64,000 nucleotides of DNA from the NCBI RefSeq assembly GCF_001592755.1, contig NZ_LUKF01000020.1, positions 124,001 to 188,000 on the forward strand, given 5' to 3'. The position numbers were made by a program, and so were the translations under genes. The notes beneath the pieces were generated by a model. The model did no database searches. It was not told where the DNA came from and saw only the letters and a list, made by a program, of their open reading frames with translations. The stretch's first letter is position 1, and every line of letters starts with the position of its first letter. Of this stretch, positions 18,878-25,881 are shown piece after piece. The DNA is from Bdellovibrio bacteriovorus (lineage in GTDB: Bacteria; Bdellovibrionota; Bdellovibrionia; Bdellovibrionales; Bdellovibrionaceae).

Positions 18878-19420
18878 ATGCGTATAGCGTTGTCAGTTTT
18901 CTTTATTCTTTCAGTCTTACTTACCATCGAAAGTGTGGCCGCGACATCTCAGAAAACTCAACAGCTTATCGATCAATATCATTCTGAAAAGGCTCTTTGG
19001 GCGGTAATCTTAAACGCGCCACGACCGCGTCCACTTCCTGACGAGCCTTCTCAACCTGCTCCGCCGACAAAGCCCAATCCTCCGCCGAATCGGCCTCCGA
19101 ATTGTCCTCCTCCTGGGGGCTTTCCTAGCGACTGTATTGAAGCCGTTTGCAATCAGATGAGCCGCTTTGAATGCGATGACCGTCAGGACATGCTTGAGGT
19201 CGCACGGGCCTGTCATAATGTAAACGGGGATTGCATCCGCACGGTCTGTGGGAAAGTCAGTCGTTTTGCTTGTGATGAGAAGTTAGAACTCTTTGAAGTG
19301 ACCTCGATGTGCCGAGGACTCTATGACTCTTCATGTATCGAATATGTGTGCTCGCGAGTTTCGCGCTTTGACTGCGACGAGCTTTCAGAGATTCGCGAAA
19401 TCGCGCAACAGTGTCGTTAA
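18878..19420 (+). CDS. Secreted protein with Pro-rich linker and three Cys-x(4)-Cys repeats
   Basis: Unknown function. Signal peptide to about residue 22 (SVAATS), a helical stretch, then a strongly Pro-rich linker (roughly residues 44-80). Three repeats of about 36 residues follow: each reads C-I-x-x-V-C, then a SRF segment with C-D, then a helix ending in Cys (for example CIEAVCNQMSRFECD, CIRTVCGKVSRFACD, CIEYVCSRVSRFDCD). Four Cys per repeat suggest disulfide-linked helical hairpins. The start at 18878 follows GGGGGG closely and opens the signal peptide. It sits beside two other cysteine-module secreted genes. Confidence 0.82.
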   Translation: MRIALSVFFILSVLLTIESVAATSQKTQQLIDQYHSEKALWAVILNAPRPRPLPDEPSQPAPPTKPNPPPNRPPNCPPPGGFPSDCIEAVCNQMSRFECDDRQDMLEVARACHNVNGDCIRTVCGKVSRFACDEKLELFEVTSMCRGLYDSSCIEYVCSRVSRFDCDELSEIREIAQQCR

Positions 19421-19423
19421 AAG

Positions 19424-19457
19424 AAAGTACGAAAAGCCCGAGGGCCTTTCGTACTTT
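19424..19457. terminator. Bidirectional terminator between convergent genes
   Basis: AAAGTACGAAAAGCCC (19424-19439) pairs with GGGCCTTTCGTACTTT (19442-19457) apart from one mismatch. It has A-rich and T-rich flanks on the two sides. Confidence 0.75.
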
Positions 19458-19464
19458 GATCTAG

Positions 19465-19761
19465 CTATTCAGAAACCTTATCTTTCGTGTTTTTGACTCC
19501 GTCGCCGACAGCGTCAGCACCTTCTTCAACACGGTTGCCTGCTTTTTTAGCAGCGCATTTCACGTCGCCTTCCATGCAAGTCGCTTCTTCAACGCGATGG
19601 CCGGCTTTCTTCGCCGACGACTTTACTTTGCGGCCTGCTTTTTTTGTGGCGTCCTTAGTAGACTCCGCAGCATTGTCCATCTTTTGGCCCATAGTTTCTT
19701 CCGCGTGAACCACAGAGCCTGTCATAAAGACTGCGACCAAAATGGCAAAAATAGTTTTCAT
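19465..19761 (-). CDS. Small secreted Lys/Ala-rich protein
   Basis: 98 residues with a signal peptide ending VVHAEE near residue 21. The mature part is low-complexity, charged and probably helical. A KKAGxRV-like unit recurs four times (KKAGRKVK, KKAGHRVEE, KKAGNRVEE and a related start), and there are two Cys around CMEGDVKC. This resembles LEA-like or entericidin-like periplasmic stress proteins, but the match is compositional. AAAGGAG lies six bases before the ATG. It shares the terminator at 19424 with the convergent gene. Confidence 0.75.
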   Translation of the reverse strand: MKTIFAILVAVFMTGSVVHAEETMGQKMDNAAESTKDATKKAGRKVKSSAKKAGHRVEEATCMEGDVKCAAKKAGNRVEEGADAVGDGVKNTKDKVSE

Positions 19762-19922
19762 GTTTTCTCCTTTGGTTGTTTACATGTTTCATCGTGTGGG
19801 GACTTTTTGCTTTGGTAAATCAGTAATTTAACAATGTTGTTTAAAGCTTTCTTTGCACCTGTCCACAGCGTAGACGGTGAAAGACGGATCATTTTGATCT
19901 GAGCTTGGGCTTCAAGATTGCA

Positions 19923-20636
19923 ATGCATTCATCCATGCAGAAAAAGCCCGTGAAAGACCTGATCTATCTCAGTTCGAGTCAAAACACTGTTCCTGGATTG
20001 GCGTCGGTTCCGGCTTATTTGCAGGGGATTCAAGGTGTGCGCTGGCATCTGGCTCCGCCGCCTGAACTCTTAAAGGATTTCTTAAAGTCGCAACCTGGGG
20101 AGCTATTCGTGATTGTTCATTCGAAGTCATTATCAGTTAAAGTCGCCGAAGCCTTCTTAGCTTGGACGAAAACAAAAGTTAAAGTGAGCTTTATCTTTAT
20201 CGCGCAAACTATTGAAAAGGCGACCTTTCAGCTGTCGCATGCCTTTCCCCAAGCCCTCTTTCTTTATGAATCAGAAGGACTGCGTATTGGAGAGATTGTG
20301 ACTCGTCGCCTCCAAGGAAAGCCAGTTAAAAGCCGCAAGCAAGAGCGCATGCGTGTGCAATCGGAAGTGATGCTCAAGAAGTCAGTAACGGCGGAAGCGT
20401 CACCAACGGGATCCTCCGTTCAGTTCCTAAAAGAGGGTCATATGCAGGACTTCTCCCAAGGGGGAGCCCAGATCACCGTGGAAGAAGGTGAAATCAGTGT
20501 GAAGGACTTTATCAGCCTGATGTACAAGAACCGCCATGGCCGTTGGGTCTCTGTAGAGTCCCAAGTTCGCTGGGTTGTGTCGACCGCACCGGGGGAGCAA
20601 ATTATAGGTGTGCAATTTCTCGCGGTGAGTGCTTGA
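19923..20636 (+). CDS. PilZ domain protein with an N-terminal receiver-like region
   Basis: The C-terminal 100 residues look like a PilZ c-di-GMP-binding domain: a basic start (KSRKQERMRVQSEVML), then DFSQGGAQI, which fits the DxSxxG motif, and a closing strand GVQFLAV. The first 140 residues form alternating strands and helices of about 25 residues, similar in rhythm to a receiver or Rossmann domain, but no phospho-Asp motif is evident. Start is uncertain: ATG at 19923 and 19935, or TTG at 19905, all lack a strong ribosome site. c-di-GMP controls life-cycle switching in predatory bacteria, but no target is suggested here. Confidence 0.75.
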   Translation: MHSSMQKKPVKDLIYLSSSQNTVPGLASVPAYLQGIQGVRWHLAPPPELLKDFLKSQPGELFVIVHSKSLSVKVAEAFLAWTKTKVKVSFIFIAQTIEKATFQLSHAFPQALFLYESEGLRIGEIVTRRLQGKPVKSRKQERMRVQSEVMLKKSVTAEASPTGSSVQFLKEGHMQDFSQGGAQITVEEGEISVKDFISLMYKNRHGRWVSVESQVRWVVSTAPGEQIIGVQFLAVSA

Positions 20637-20661
20637 CCCTTCGTGGCTAGGGGATTACTAA
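20633..20661 (+). promoter_or_regulatory. Candidate promoter for thrS-infC
   Basis: TTGACC at 20633-20638, a 17-base spacer, then TACTAA at 20656-20661. The match to the -10 consensus is weak. It lies about 80 bases upstream of the thrS ATG. Confidence 0.35.
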
Positions 20662-20710
20662 TGATGTGATGCAAATGCATATTTCTTCATCACATTCTCA
20701 AACAATCTCA

Positions 20711-20728
20711 GGTCGTTTCGCGACGACC
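20711..20728 (+). promoter_or_regulatory. Leader hairpin just before thrS
   Basis: GGTCGT and ACGACC pair around the loop TTCGCG, ending 11 bases before the ATG. No Shine-Dalgarno sequence is seen between hairpin and start. Placement is compatible with leader-mRNA control as in other thrS genes, but it is not a recognised T-box. Confidence 0.4.
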
Positions 20729-20739
20729 ACTCTATCGTA

Positions 20740-22716
20740 ATGTCACAAACTACTATTATTCTGCCGGATAACTCGACGAAGGTTTTTGACCACGAACCGA
20801 CAGCGCTGGAAGTGGCGCAGTCCATCGGTCCTCGTTTGGCTAAAGAAACCCTTGGTGTACAACTGAATGGTTCTAAAGAGATCTCTGACCTTAGAACCCC
20901 CCTTAAAGATCAAACTAAAATCGCCTTGATCACCACGAAAAGCCCTGAAGCGGTGGAGGTGATTCGTCACTCCTGCGCGCATATCATGGCTCAAGCGGTT
21001 CAAGATATTTGGCCTGAAGTGAAAGTGACCATCGGTCCTGTGATCGACAATGGCTTTTATTATGACTTCGATTCTCCGTTTGCTTTTACAGAAGAGCATT
21101 TCGAGAAAATCGAAAAGAAGATGGCCGAGATTGTCGCGAAAGATCTGCCTATCACTCGTGAAAACTGGCCGATTGCCAAAGCCATTGAAACTTTCAAAGG
21201 CATGGGCGAGCGTTTCAAAGTCGAGTTGATCGAAGACCTTGCGAAAAAAGGCGAAACTGTTGTCGGTATCTATCACAACGGCGACGCTTGGTTTGACCTT
21301 TGCCGTGGTCCGCACATTCAAAGCACTGGACAAATCAAAGCTTTCAAACTTCTTTCGGTAGCGGGAGCTTACTGGAGAGGGGATGAAAAGAACGCCATGC
21401 TTCAGCGTGTGTACGCAACGGCGTTTGGCGATAAAAAAGAGTTGGATCAATATCTTCACAATATCGAAGAAGCGAAGAAACGCGACCACCGTAAATTGGG
21501 TAAAGAGCTAGGTCTTTTCCATTTCCACGAGTGGGCTCCAGGTTCTCCGTTCTTTACAGGAAAGGGTGCGGTTGTTTACACAGAACTGCAAACTTACTTG
21601 CGCGAACTTTATTTCGAGACGGGTTACCAAGAAGTTATCACTCCGCAAATTTTTGATGTGAACCTGTTCCATACATCAGGTCACTATCAAAACTATAAAG
21701 AGAACATGTTCTTCACGAAAGTGGACGAGCGTGACTTTGCTTCAAAACCGATGAACTGTCCTTCGCACTGTTTGCTTTTCAACTCTGAAAAGTATTCGTA
21801 CCGTGATCTGCCGATCAAAATGGCGGACTTTGGACGTTTGCACCGCTTTGAAAAATCAGGCGCTATGCACGGTTTGACTCGTGTTCGTACGTTCTGTCAG
21901 GACGACGCGCACATCTTCTGCCGCATGGATCAGTTGCAAGACGAGATCGCGAAGTTCATGCACTTGCTAAATCGTGTTTACGATAAGCTGGGAATGAACA
22001 ACTACAAGATCTATCTTTCCACTCGCCCTGACAATCGCATGGGAAGTGAAGAGTACTGGGATATGGCCGAAGGCGCTTTGGCTGAAGCCTTAAAGACTTT
22101 GAATTTGCCATTCACGATCAATCCGGGCGACGGTGCTTTCTACGGACCGAAGTTGGATATCATGTTTGTCGATGCTTTGAACCGCCCTTGGCAGTTGGGG
22201 ACACTTCAAGTGGACCCGAATCTTCCAGAGGCGTTTAATTTGAAATACACAGGCGAAGACAACAAGGAACACCGTCCGATCATGCTTCACCGTGCGATCT
22301 TGGGCTCTTTAGAGCGCTTTATCGGTGTTTACATCGAGCATACGGCGGGACACTTGCCTCCATGGTTGTGCCCAACTCAAGTGGCGATTTTGAACGTCAC
22401 AGACCGTGTAAATACGTTCTGTGAAGATTTAATGAAACTTCTCAAAGAGCATAAAGTTCGTGTTGAATTTGACCGCCGTAATGAGAAGCTAAACTACAAG
22501 ATCCGCGAAGCTCAGCTCCAAAAAGTTCCTTACATGGTTATTGTCGGGGATAAAGAAGCCGAGACCAAGACCGTGTCTTTGCGTTTAAGAGATGGCTCTG
22601 AACACAAAGGTTTGACTGTGGATCAGTTAATGAAAACAATTTTAGACGACATTAGTACAAGAAAGTTGCAATCTTCACTTGCGAAGGCTGCGACTGTAAC
22701 TGAAAGTCAGCCATAG
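20740..22716 (+). CDS. thrS: Threonyl-tRNA synthetase
   Basis: Charges tRNA-Thr. The order is complete: a TGS domain (residues 1-60, IILPDNSTKVFDHEPTALEV), then the SAD editing domain with HSCAHIMAQAV at about 77. Next is the class II catalytic core, with RTFCQDDAHIFC and the final GSLERFIGVYIEH. Last is the anticodon-binding domain from about residue 540 (PTQVAILNVTDRV). Length of 658 residues is normal. There is no clear ribosome site upstream. infC follows 14 bases after the stop, the classic thrS-infC pairing. Confidence 0.97.
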   Translation: MSQTTIILPDNSTKVFDHEPTALEVAQSIGPRLAKETLGVQLNGSKEISDLRTPLKDQTKIALITTKSPEAVEVIRHSCAHIMAQAVQDIWPEVKVTIGPVIDNGFYYDFDSPFAFTEEHFEKIEKKMAEIVAKDLPITRENWPIAKAIETFKGMGERFKVELIEDLAKKGETVVGIYHNGDAWFDLCRGPHIQSTGQIKAFKLLSVAGAYWRGDEKNAMLQRVYATAFGDKKELDQYLHNIEEAKKRDHRKLGKELGLFHFHEWAPGSPFFTGKGAVVYTELQTYLRELYFETGYQEVITPQIFDVNLFHTSGHYQNYKENMFFTKVDERDFASKPMNCPSHCLLFNSEKYSYRDLPIKMADFGRLHRFEKSGAMHGLTRVRTFCQDDAHIFCRMDQLQDEIAKFMHLLNRVYDKLGMNNYKIYLSTRPDNRMGSEEYWDMAEGALAEALKTLNLPFTINPGDGAFYGPKLDIMFVDALNRPWQLGTLQVDPNLPEAFNLKYTGEDNKEHRPIMLHRAILGSLERFIGVYIEHTAGHLPPWLCPTQVAILNVTDRVNTFCEDLMKLLKEHKVRVEFDRRNEKLNYKIREAQLQKVPYMVIVGDKEAETKTVSLRLRDGSEHKGLTVDQLMKTILDDISTRKLQSSLAKAATVTESQP

Positions 22717-22730
22717 GCTGGGAGGTTCCC

Positions 22731-23399
22731 ATTAGCAAGTTCGAAGGTAATTTTAGAGGCGGTGGTCGTTTTGATCGCAACAAGAAAGACTCTAAAGACT
22801 CTTTAAGAGTAAACCGTGAGATTCGTGCCCAACAAATCCGTGTTATCGACGACGAAGGTAACATGTTGGGGGTGATGACTGTTCCTGAGGCGTTACGTAT
22901 TGCTGAAGATAGAGGCCTCGATCTTCTAGAGATTGCTCCAACAGCTTCTCCTCCTACTTGTAAAATCATGGATTACGGCAAGTGGAAGTACGAAAATAAA
23001 AAGAAAGCCACGGCCGCTCGTAAAAAACAAACTGTCGTGACGATCAAAGAGATCCAAATGCGTCCACGCACGGATCAACATGACTTTGAAACAAAGATGA
23101 ACCACGCCCGCCGTTTCCTTTTGGACGGCGACAAGGTGAAAGTCTCTTTGCGTTTCATGGGGCGTGAGATGGCCCATCAAGAGTTGGGTATGGAAGTGAT
23201 GCAGAAGTGTATCGCCTTCGTAAACGATCTTGCGATGGTTGAGTCTCAACCAAAAATGGAAGGTAAGAACATGTTCTTAATGTTGGGCCCAGACCCACTT
23301 AAGATCAAAGAATACCAAAAACTTCACCCTAATAAGTCGAAGCAAGACACCAAAGAACTTGCCGACCTAGAAGAAGTCGAAGAAGAAGACGAAGACTAA
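22731..23399 (+). CDS. infC: Translation initiation factor IF-3, ATT start codon
   Basis: Binds the 30S subunit and proofreads start-codon choice. The start is ATT at 22731, preceded by GGGAGG with five-base spacing. Reading from it gives the missing N-terminal region (ISKFEGNF, then LRVNREIRAQQIRVIDDEGN) in frame with the rest. The ATG at 22863 would remove 44 residues, including much of the conserved N domain. Non-AUG ATT starts let IF-3 repress its own mRNA in E. coli, so the same control is likely here. Linker and C domain (RTDQHDFETKMNHARRFL, VKVSLRFMGREMAH) are normal; the tail is acidic (EEVEEEDED). 222 residues. Confidence 0.95.
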   Translation: MSKFEGNFRGGGRFDRNKKDSKDSLRVNREIRAQQIRVIDDEGNMLGVMTVPEALRIAEDRGLDLLEIAPTASPPTCKIMDYGKWKYENKKKATAARKKQTVVTIKEIQMRPRTDQHDFETKMNHARRFLLDGDKVKVSLRFMGREMAHQELGMEVMQKCIAFVNDLAMVESQPKMEGKNMFLMLGPDPLKIKEYQKLHPNKSKQDTKELADLEEVEEEDED

Positions 23400-23400
23400 A

Positions 23401-23428
23401 AAAAGGAGCCCACAAGGCTCCTTTTTTT
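23401..23428 (+). terminator. Rho-independent terminator of thrS-infC
   Basis: AAAAGGAGCC pairs with GGCTCCTTTT over CACAA, then a run of T. It begins directly after the infC stop. Confidence 0.9.
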
Positions 23429-23477
23429 GAAGGTGCCTGCTTCTTTTCTGCAACCCACCGTGTAAATCCGAATTTTT

Positions 23478-23559
23478 CCAAAAGGTGCCAGGGGATATTT
23501 TCCAACCGTCGCGCGTTCAACGCGGATAGGTTGAAAAATATCCCCTGGCACCTTTTTGG
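23478..23559. repeat. Palindromic element A (MITE/REP-like), about 82 bp
   Basis: Outer arms of about 30 bases (23478-23507 and 23529-23559) are near-perfect reverse complements built on AAAGGTGCCAGGGGATATTT. The centre is a second palindrome, CGCGTT-C-AACGCG (23512-23524). A second copy with the same arms and core lies at 24160-24240. Confidence 0.88.
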
Positions 23560-23736
23560 TTTTTAACACTGCCGGATTTCCAGCAGCGGGTGAATCGGCG
23601 GCAGCAGGGGCTGTCGGGCCCTCGTCAGGTCTAGCTTCGTCTGTTGTTTTATTCGATTAGGCACCCCGTTTCCGACGGCACAGCCAGTGCAATCTTCTTT
23701 TGTTGTGAGTTCAACAAAACAACAAAAGGGGACTTT

Positions 23737-24153
23737 ATGAAAATCAAATCTAAAATCTTAACTCTGGCACTTCTTGGAATTCTTGGCACGGTGACTTTCG
23801 CAGCGAAACCGGCCAAAGCGGATATTCTGCCTTTACCGACGGTGAATCTTTCTAACAAATCCGTTTGGATCACTGTTTATAGCCTCATAACACACCAGCA
23901 GCTCGACTGGGGTTGTCTGCCAGCGCAAAGTCAGCGTGGGTGGTGGAGTGGAAACTACGTGGTCCTTGTTCCTTACTACGTTCGTGGTGAAGTGAAAGAA
24001 AACGCCGATTGCAGTGGCAGAACAATTGGTGACAATGGAACACAGATTCAGCTTCCCAGCGTCGCATGGATCGATCAGAACTTTAATTGGCATACAACTC
24101 CAACACCACCGACCTCTCACGAAGCAGACTCCCAATACCTGGACGCAGAATAG
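23737..24153 (+). CDS. Small secreted protein between two palindromic elements
   Basis: Unknown function, 138 residues. The signal peptide (MKIKSKILTLALLGILG) ends near residue 28 at KPAKA. The mature domain is rich in Trp, Tyr and beta-strand pattern (SVWITVYSL, WGCLPAQSQRGWWSG, YVVLVPYYVRGEV), with two Cys (WGC and ENADC) that could pair. Small beta-sandwich folds look like this, but no family was recognised. AGGGGA precedes the ATG at 23737; a longer upstream frame has no ribosome site. The gene is bracketed by two copies of the same 80-bp palindrome. Confidence 0.75.
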   Translation: MKIKSKILTLALLGILGTVTFAAKPAKADILPLPTVNLSNKSVWITVYSLITHQQLDWGCLPAQSQRGWWSGNYVVLVPYYVRGEVKENADCSGRTIGDNGTQIQLPSVAWIDQNFNWHTTPTPPTSHEADSQYLDAE

Positions 24154-24159
24154 AAAAAA

Positions 24160-24240
24160 ACAAAAGGTGCCAGGGGATATTTTCTAACCAAACCGCGTTG
24201 AACGCGTGACAGTTGGAAAATATCCCCTGGCACCTTTTGG
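24160..24240. repeat. Palindromic element B, second copy
   Basis: Arms at 24161-24188 and 24212-24239 repeat the AAAGGTGCCAGGGGATATTT design of element A. The core CGCGTT-G-AACGCG is at 24194-24206. It ends 22 bases before the ArsC-like gene, so it also lies in that gene's upstream region. Confidence 0.88.
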
Positions 24241-24262
24241 CTTTCCGTCTTATTTATGTGGG

Positions 24263-24622
24263 ATGGAAAAATGGATTCTTTATCACAACCCGAAGTGCAG
24301 TAAAAGTCGTGAGGCTTTAGCTCTGTTGCAATCTCAATCGACGGCTTTTGAAGTCGTTGAGTATCTTAAAAATCCACCCGACGAAAAAGAATTGCGTACG
24401 ATTGTCGCGAAACTTCAGGGTCCTCTTTCGGCACTTGTTCGCATGAAAGAAGAAGAATTTCAATCAGCTCCTTTTGATGTCGAGTCTGAAGACGTCGTAA
24501 TTCAAAAAATTCTGCAGCAACCGAAGTTGCTCGAGCGACCGCTGTTGTTGACTCAAGATGCCGCAGTGATAGGACGTCCGCTTGAAAATATCGAAGCCGA
24601 AATTAAAAGAGCGGGCAAATAA
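24263..24622 (+). CDS. ArsC/Spx-family thioredoxin-fold reductase (arsenate reductase-like)
   Basis: 119 residues, no signal peptide. The glutaredoxin-like start YHNPKCSKSREALALL has the single catalytic Cys at about residue 12 in the NPxCSKSR context of ArsC. RPLLL near residue 93 and IGRP near 103 match the family's later strands. The reaction would be glutathione/glutaredoxin-linked arsenate reduction, though many such chromosomal genes have other roles. There is no arsenic operon around it. dtd begins directly after its stop (TAAATG), so the two are co-translated. The start at 24263 gives the expected short N-terminus. Confidence 0.85.
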   Translation: MEKWILYHNPKCSKSREALALLQSQSTAFEVVEYLKNPPDEKELRTIVAKLQGPLSALVRMKEEEFQSAPFDVESEDVVIQKILQQPKLLERPLLLTQDAAVIGRPLENIEAEIKRAGK

Positions 24623-25060
24623 ATGAAAGCCGTCGTACAAAGAGTTTTGAATGCTTCAGTCACGGTGGATGGAAAACTGATTTCTTCCATCGACAAAGGC
24701 TTTCTGACTTTGTTAGGTGTAGCGAAAGGCGATACTGAAGAGCAACTGCAAAAGCTCATCAACAAGATCATTGCTCTGCGCGTGTTCCCTGATGAAAACG
24801 GCAAAATGAATCTGTCACTCAAAGATGTTGGCGGCCAGCATTTGATTGTTTCGCAATTCACCTTGTTAGGTGATGCCTCAAAAGGGAATCGTCCCAGCTT
24901 TATCAATGCAGAGGCACCTGAAATCGCAAACGCCCTGTATGAAAAAGCTCTCGAGCTCAGTCAGGCGCAAGGAGTACCTACTCACGGTGGGGTCTTTGGT
25001 GGCGATATGAAAGTCGGTCTGACGAATGACGGTCCCGTCACTTTACTTCTAGAAGTCTAA
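24623..25060 (+). CDS. dtd: D-aminoacyl-tRNA deacylase
   Basis: Removes D-amino acids (and Gly from tRNA-Ala) from mischarged tRNAs. Starts [17 protein letters not shown] as nearly all Dtd proteins do. The two active-site motifs are visible: SQFTL near residue 78 and TNDGPVT close to the C-terminus. Length of 145 residues is exact for the family. It abuts the ArsC-like gene with no gap, and converges on the lipoprotein gene after one base. Confidence 0.96.
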   Translation: MKAVVQRVLNASVTVDGKLISSIDKGFLTLLGVAKGDTEEQLQKLINKIIALRVFPDENGKMNLSLKDVGGQHLIVSQFTLLGDASKGNRPSFINAEAPEIANALYEKALELSQAQGVPTHGGVFGGDMKVGLTNDGPVTLLLEV

Positions 25061-25061
25061 G

Positions 25062-25685
25062 TTATTTCTGCGAAGTGAGTTTCCAGCTCCATACACTATC
25101 GCTGAAACTCACGGTCACGGAATTTTCTTTCAAAAGTTTTCTAATTTCTTTCAAAGCAGATGTTCGCTGAGCGTCCGAAATGTGAAGCAGACGCAGTAGT
25201 TCGTTGAGCTTCTTTCCTTTTCCTATTTGTATTTCTTTTCGCAAGCTTTCAAAATTAAGTGTGATGAATTGGCGTACTTCCAAAGCTTGTTGAGAGCTCA
25301 AGTCCGCCACTTTCACAGGATGAATATTCACGACGTATTTTTGAGGAGACAGCTCGTAAATCGCGCCTGTACTGTAATCGACAGCGTAGCCAATAAAGAG
25401 GCCCGCTAAAAGATTCCAGTAAAATAGGTCTGTGGTTTTGGTGGGAAGTGTGACGGTTTGAGAGTGAAATCCATCTTTTTCAATAGTGAGGACAGGGTTT
25501 TTACTTTTAGGTACTTGGCCTGAAAACGGTGTTACACCAATCTTCTTTCCATTGTAGATAACATTGGCGGACTCAATATTGGAATTCACTTTGAGCTCTT
25601 GTTGAGTGCCGCGCAAGATGGTAGCGCAACCTGTAGATGCCAGCAAAACCGCTAGGGACAAGTGTTTTATAATGAGCTTGTTCAA
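25062..25685 (-). CDS. PEGA-like lipoprotein
   Basis: Start is TTG at 25685, with GGAGGA five bases upstream; this gives a lipoprotein signal whose lipobox is LLASTGC (Cys near residue 20), followed by ATILRGTQQ. Next comes a PEGA-type carbohydrate/peptidoglycan-associated fold: NVIYNGKKIGVTPFSG, then a TIEKDGFHSQTVTL strand pair. A hydrophobic stretch (FYWNLLAGLFIGYAVDYSTG) and a helical C-terminal part follow. Family members are membrane lipoproteins of unclear role. The upstream coding frame back to 25844 lacks a start signal. 207 residues. Confidence 0.8.
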   Translation of the reverse strand: MNKLIIKHLSLAVLLASTGCATILRGTQQELKVNSNIESANVIYNGKKIGVTPFSGQVPKSKNPVLTIEKDGFHSQTVTLPTKTTDLFYWNLLAGLFIGYAVDYSTGAIYELSPQKYVVNIHPVKVADLSSQQALEVRQFITLNFESLRKEIQIGKGKKLNELLRLLHISDAQRTSALKEIRKLLKENSVTVSFSDSVWSWKLTSQK

Positions 25686-25881
25686 GAGTCTCCTCCAAAT
25701 AAAAACGTTCCAGTGTTTAAAGGATTTCGTGAAAACAAAATCAGTATATAATTTTGTTGTGCCAGCTTCAATGAACGTCACAGAAAAAAGTTGGACATTA
25801 AATTCACCTGCATTTAGTCTTAAATTGAGAATTGTTTTTGGCACTTTGTTTCGGAACTTTCATGTAAAGAGGTGACAACTC

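Larger units (their letters stand above)
23400..23736. other. Intergenic stretch of 337 bp with terminator and palindromic element
   Basis: Holds the infC terminator, the motif AAGGTGCCTGCTTC (23430-23443, also at 16796), the first 82-bp palindromic element, and about 175 bases that must contain the promoter of the secreted-protein gene at 23737. No gene seen. Confidence 0.7.

Noticed and set aside
19465-19761. Plus-strand frames opposite the small Lys/Ala-rich protein
   Set aside because: The minus strand has a signal peptide and a good ribosome site; the plus-strand frames have neither.
20637-20739. T-box riboswitch before thrS
   Set aside because: No T-box sequence or long specifier stem is visible, and the leader is only about 80 bases.
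22863-23399. infC starting at the ATG
   Set aside because: It would delete conserved N-domain residues; ATT at 22731 has a good ribosome site and is in frame.
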